Assembly (NCBI GenBank): GCA_022539475.1
Contig: VCMS01000024.1
Coordinates: 62,001-126,000 of the forward strand
Reading direction: 5' to 3'
DNA length: 64,000 nt
DNA from: Gracilaria domingensis
Lineage: Eukaryota; Rhodophyta; Florideophyceae; Gracilariales; Gracilariaceae
Positions 62,935-64,000 of this stretch are shown one piece after another. The translations under genes were made by a program, and so were the position numbers. Within the stretch, counting starts at the first letter, position 1. The number at the start of each line of letters is the position of its first letter. The notes under the pieces were generated by a model, which made no database searches, was not told the origin of the DNA, and saw nothing but the letters and a program-made list of their open reading frames with translations.

Positions 62935-64000
62935 ATGACCATGTCGCCTGCTACGCCAAAGGCCGAGCTCGAGTACGATGAGAGCAAGGGCACGTACCTG
63001 GAGAAGACCAAGAGCTCCAAGTACATGACCGACAAGGAGCTCGGCGAGCTGCCGTTCCTGCAGCGAATTAACTGGCTGTCCACCACCATCATCTTCGCGC
63101 CGCTCATCGGGCTGCTGCTGGGCGTGTGGTTCGTGCCGCTGCGTCGCCCGACGTTCATCCTGGCCGTCATGCAGTACATCCTCACCGGCACCGGCATCAC
63201 CGCCGGCTACCACCGCCTGTGGTCGCACAAGGCGTACCACGCCGCGTGGCCGGTGGAGTTTGTGCTGCTGGCGTGGGGCGCCGCCGCGTTCGAGGGATCG
63301 GCGCGATGGTGGTGCCGCAACCACCGCGCGCACCATCGCTACGTCGATACCGACAAGGATCCGTACGCCGTGCACAAGGGCTTCTGGTACGCGCACATTG
63401 GCTGGATGGTGCTCAAGCAGGACTCGCGACGGACGGGGCGCGTCGACATCAGCGACCTCAACGCCCATCGCGGCATCATGTTCCAGCACCGCAACTACCT
63501 GCCCATTGCGCTGTTGTTTGGGTTCATTTTTCCGTTGGCGGTGGCTACCTTGGGCTGGCACGATTTTTGGGGCGCGCTGGTGTACGCCTGCTTTGGGCGC
63601 ATGTTCTTTGTGCACCAGGCCACGTTCTGCGTCAACAGCCTGGCGCACACGTTTGGCGTGCAGACCTACTCCAAGGAGCACACCAGCTACGACCACATCA
63701 TCACGGCGCTGGTCACGTTTGGCGAGGGCTACCACAACTACCATCACGAGTTTCCGCACGACTACCGCAACGGCATTCGGTGGTACCACTACGACCCTAC
63801 CAAGTGGATTGTGCGCGCTCTGTCGCACTTTGGTTTGTGTTCGCGATTGATTCGTTTCCCGAATAACGAAATCCGAAAGGCTGAGGTGCAGGTCAAGCAG
63901 CAGGAGCTGGACCAACTCAAGAAGACCATTGACTGGGGGCATGACATTAGCACGCTGTCTACCATGGACTGGGACGCGGTCGGCAAGCGCGTGGCGGAGG
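62935..64000 (+). CDS. Acyl-CoA Delta-9 desaturase (partial, runs off the window)
   Basis: About 355 residues are present without a stop. Membrane-bound ER desaturase that makes oleoyl- or palmitoleoyl-CoA using cytochrome b5. The three His boxes are clear: HRLWSH (H-x4-H), HRAHH (H-x2-HH) and HNYHH (H-x2-HH). Also typical are ITAGYHRLWSHKAY, WWCRNHRAHHRYVDTDKDPY, FCVNSLAHTFG and GEGYHNYHHEFPHDYRNG. Four membrane segments are seen. The last visible residues (KKTIDWGHDISTLSTMDWDA) look like the linker before a fused cytochrome b5 domain, as in fungal Ole1; this lies outside the window. ATGs at 62935 and 62941 are both usable. Confidence 0.93.
   Translation, partial: MTMSPATPKAELEYDESKGTYLEKTKSSKYMTDKELGELPFLQRINWLSTTIIFAPLIGLLLGVWFVPLRRPTFILAVMQYILTGTGITAGYHRLWSHKAYHAAWPVEFVLLAWGAAAFEGSARWWCRNHRAHHRYVDTDKDPYAVHKGFWYAHIGWMVLKQDSRRTGRVDISDLNAHRGIMFQHRNYLPIALLFGFIFPLAVATLGWHDFWGALVYACFGRMFFVHQATFCVNSLAHTFGVQTYSKEHTSYDHIITALVTFGEGYHNYHHEFPHDYRNGIRWYHYDPTKWIVRALSHFGLCSRLIRFPNNEIRKAEVQVKQQELDQLKKTIDWGHDISTLSTMDWDAVGKRVAE

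Noticed and set aside
62236-63942. 568-codon minus-strand frame over the desaturase gene
   Set aside because: Antisense of an unmistakable desaturase; its own sequence shows no domain and includes C-tract translation.

Overview
The window reads as nuclear DNA of a compact, intron-poor, unicellular-type eukaryote. Most genes are single open exons of 300 to 1400 codons. The introns that can be placed are short (82 to 94 nt), with GTACGT/GTAAGT/GTGCGT donors and usually a CTAAC-type branch site. Gene content (SOS1-like antiporter, CCT-domain regulator, DnaJ-X protein, a starch-binding CBM20 protein, Delta-9 desaturase, cytosolic-type GAPDH) suggests an alga of the red-algal/Archaeplastida kind. 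That placement is an inference from gene content, not a proof.

Layout. 0-4.1 kb: SOS1-like Na+/H+ antiporter with one reading-frame problem. 4.5-6.3 kb: CCR4-type nuclease with a Mut7-C domain inserted in it. 6.3-9.4 kb: gene-poor. 9.4-11.2 kb: TrmA/RumA-type uracil methyltransferase. 11.4-12.7 kb: RING protein with a Rho-like, apparently GTP-binding-dead tail. 14.2-15.6 kb: CCT-domain regulator, divergent from the RING gene across a CpG island of extreme GC. 16.7-18.0 kb: mitoribosomal mS35 and a small two-exon gene. 18.8-21.3 kb: a large protein of unknown function. 21.6-31.4 kb: two tandem paralogues, a pseudokinase and a TKL kinase, both with an ARM-like tail. 32.1-33.8 kb: DnaJ-X protein with a glycine-rich VPS13/ATG2-like N-terminal part. 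34.0-35.3 kb: UCHL5/UCH37 relative lacking the catalytic residues. 35.7-36.8 kb: MECR-type enoyl reductase. 36.9-38.1 kb: fold-back sequences and a LINE 3' end. 38.5-39.9 kb: PH-domain protein kinase. 42.5-43.6 kb: GAPDH. 44.3-45.5 kb: D-lactate dehydrogenase. 46.7-47.4 kb: PPOX-like flavoprotein in two exons. 47.7-48.5 kb: F-box/LRR protein. 49.1-49.6 kb: a small ORF. 49.7-53.1 kb: Ctf4/WDHD1. 53.5-60.1 kb: a segmental duplication carrying an intact CBM20 gene and a decayed, GC-drifted copy, with a divergent PH-kinase paralogue between them. 60.7-62.4 kb: AhpD-like protein. 62.9 kb to the end: acyl-CoA desaturase running off the window.

Two themes stand out. First, enzyme families recur with altered catalytic residues: UCHL5, a Rho-like GTPase, a TKL pseudokinase, a PH-kinase with HRDLC and DFQ, and MECR without its tyrosine. 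Second, base composition is strongly two-phased: islands of near-pure G+C with dense CpG sit at several gene starts, while other intergenic stretches are ordinary or AT-rich. I saw no rRNA, tRNA or CRISPR array, and no virus-derived element that I could support.
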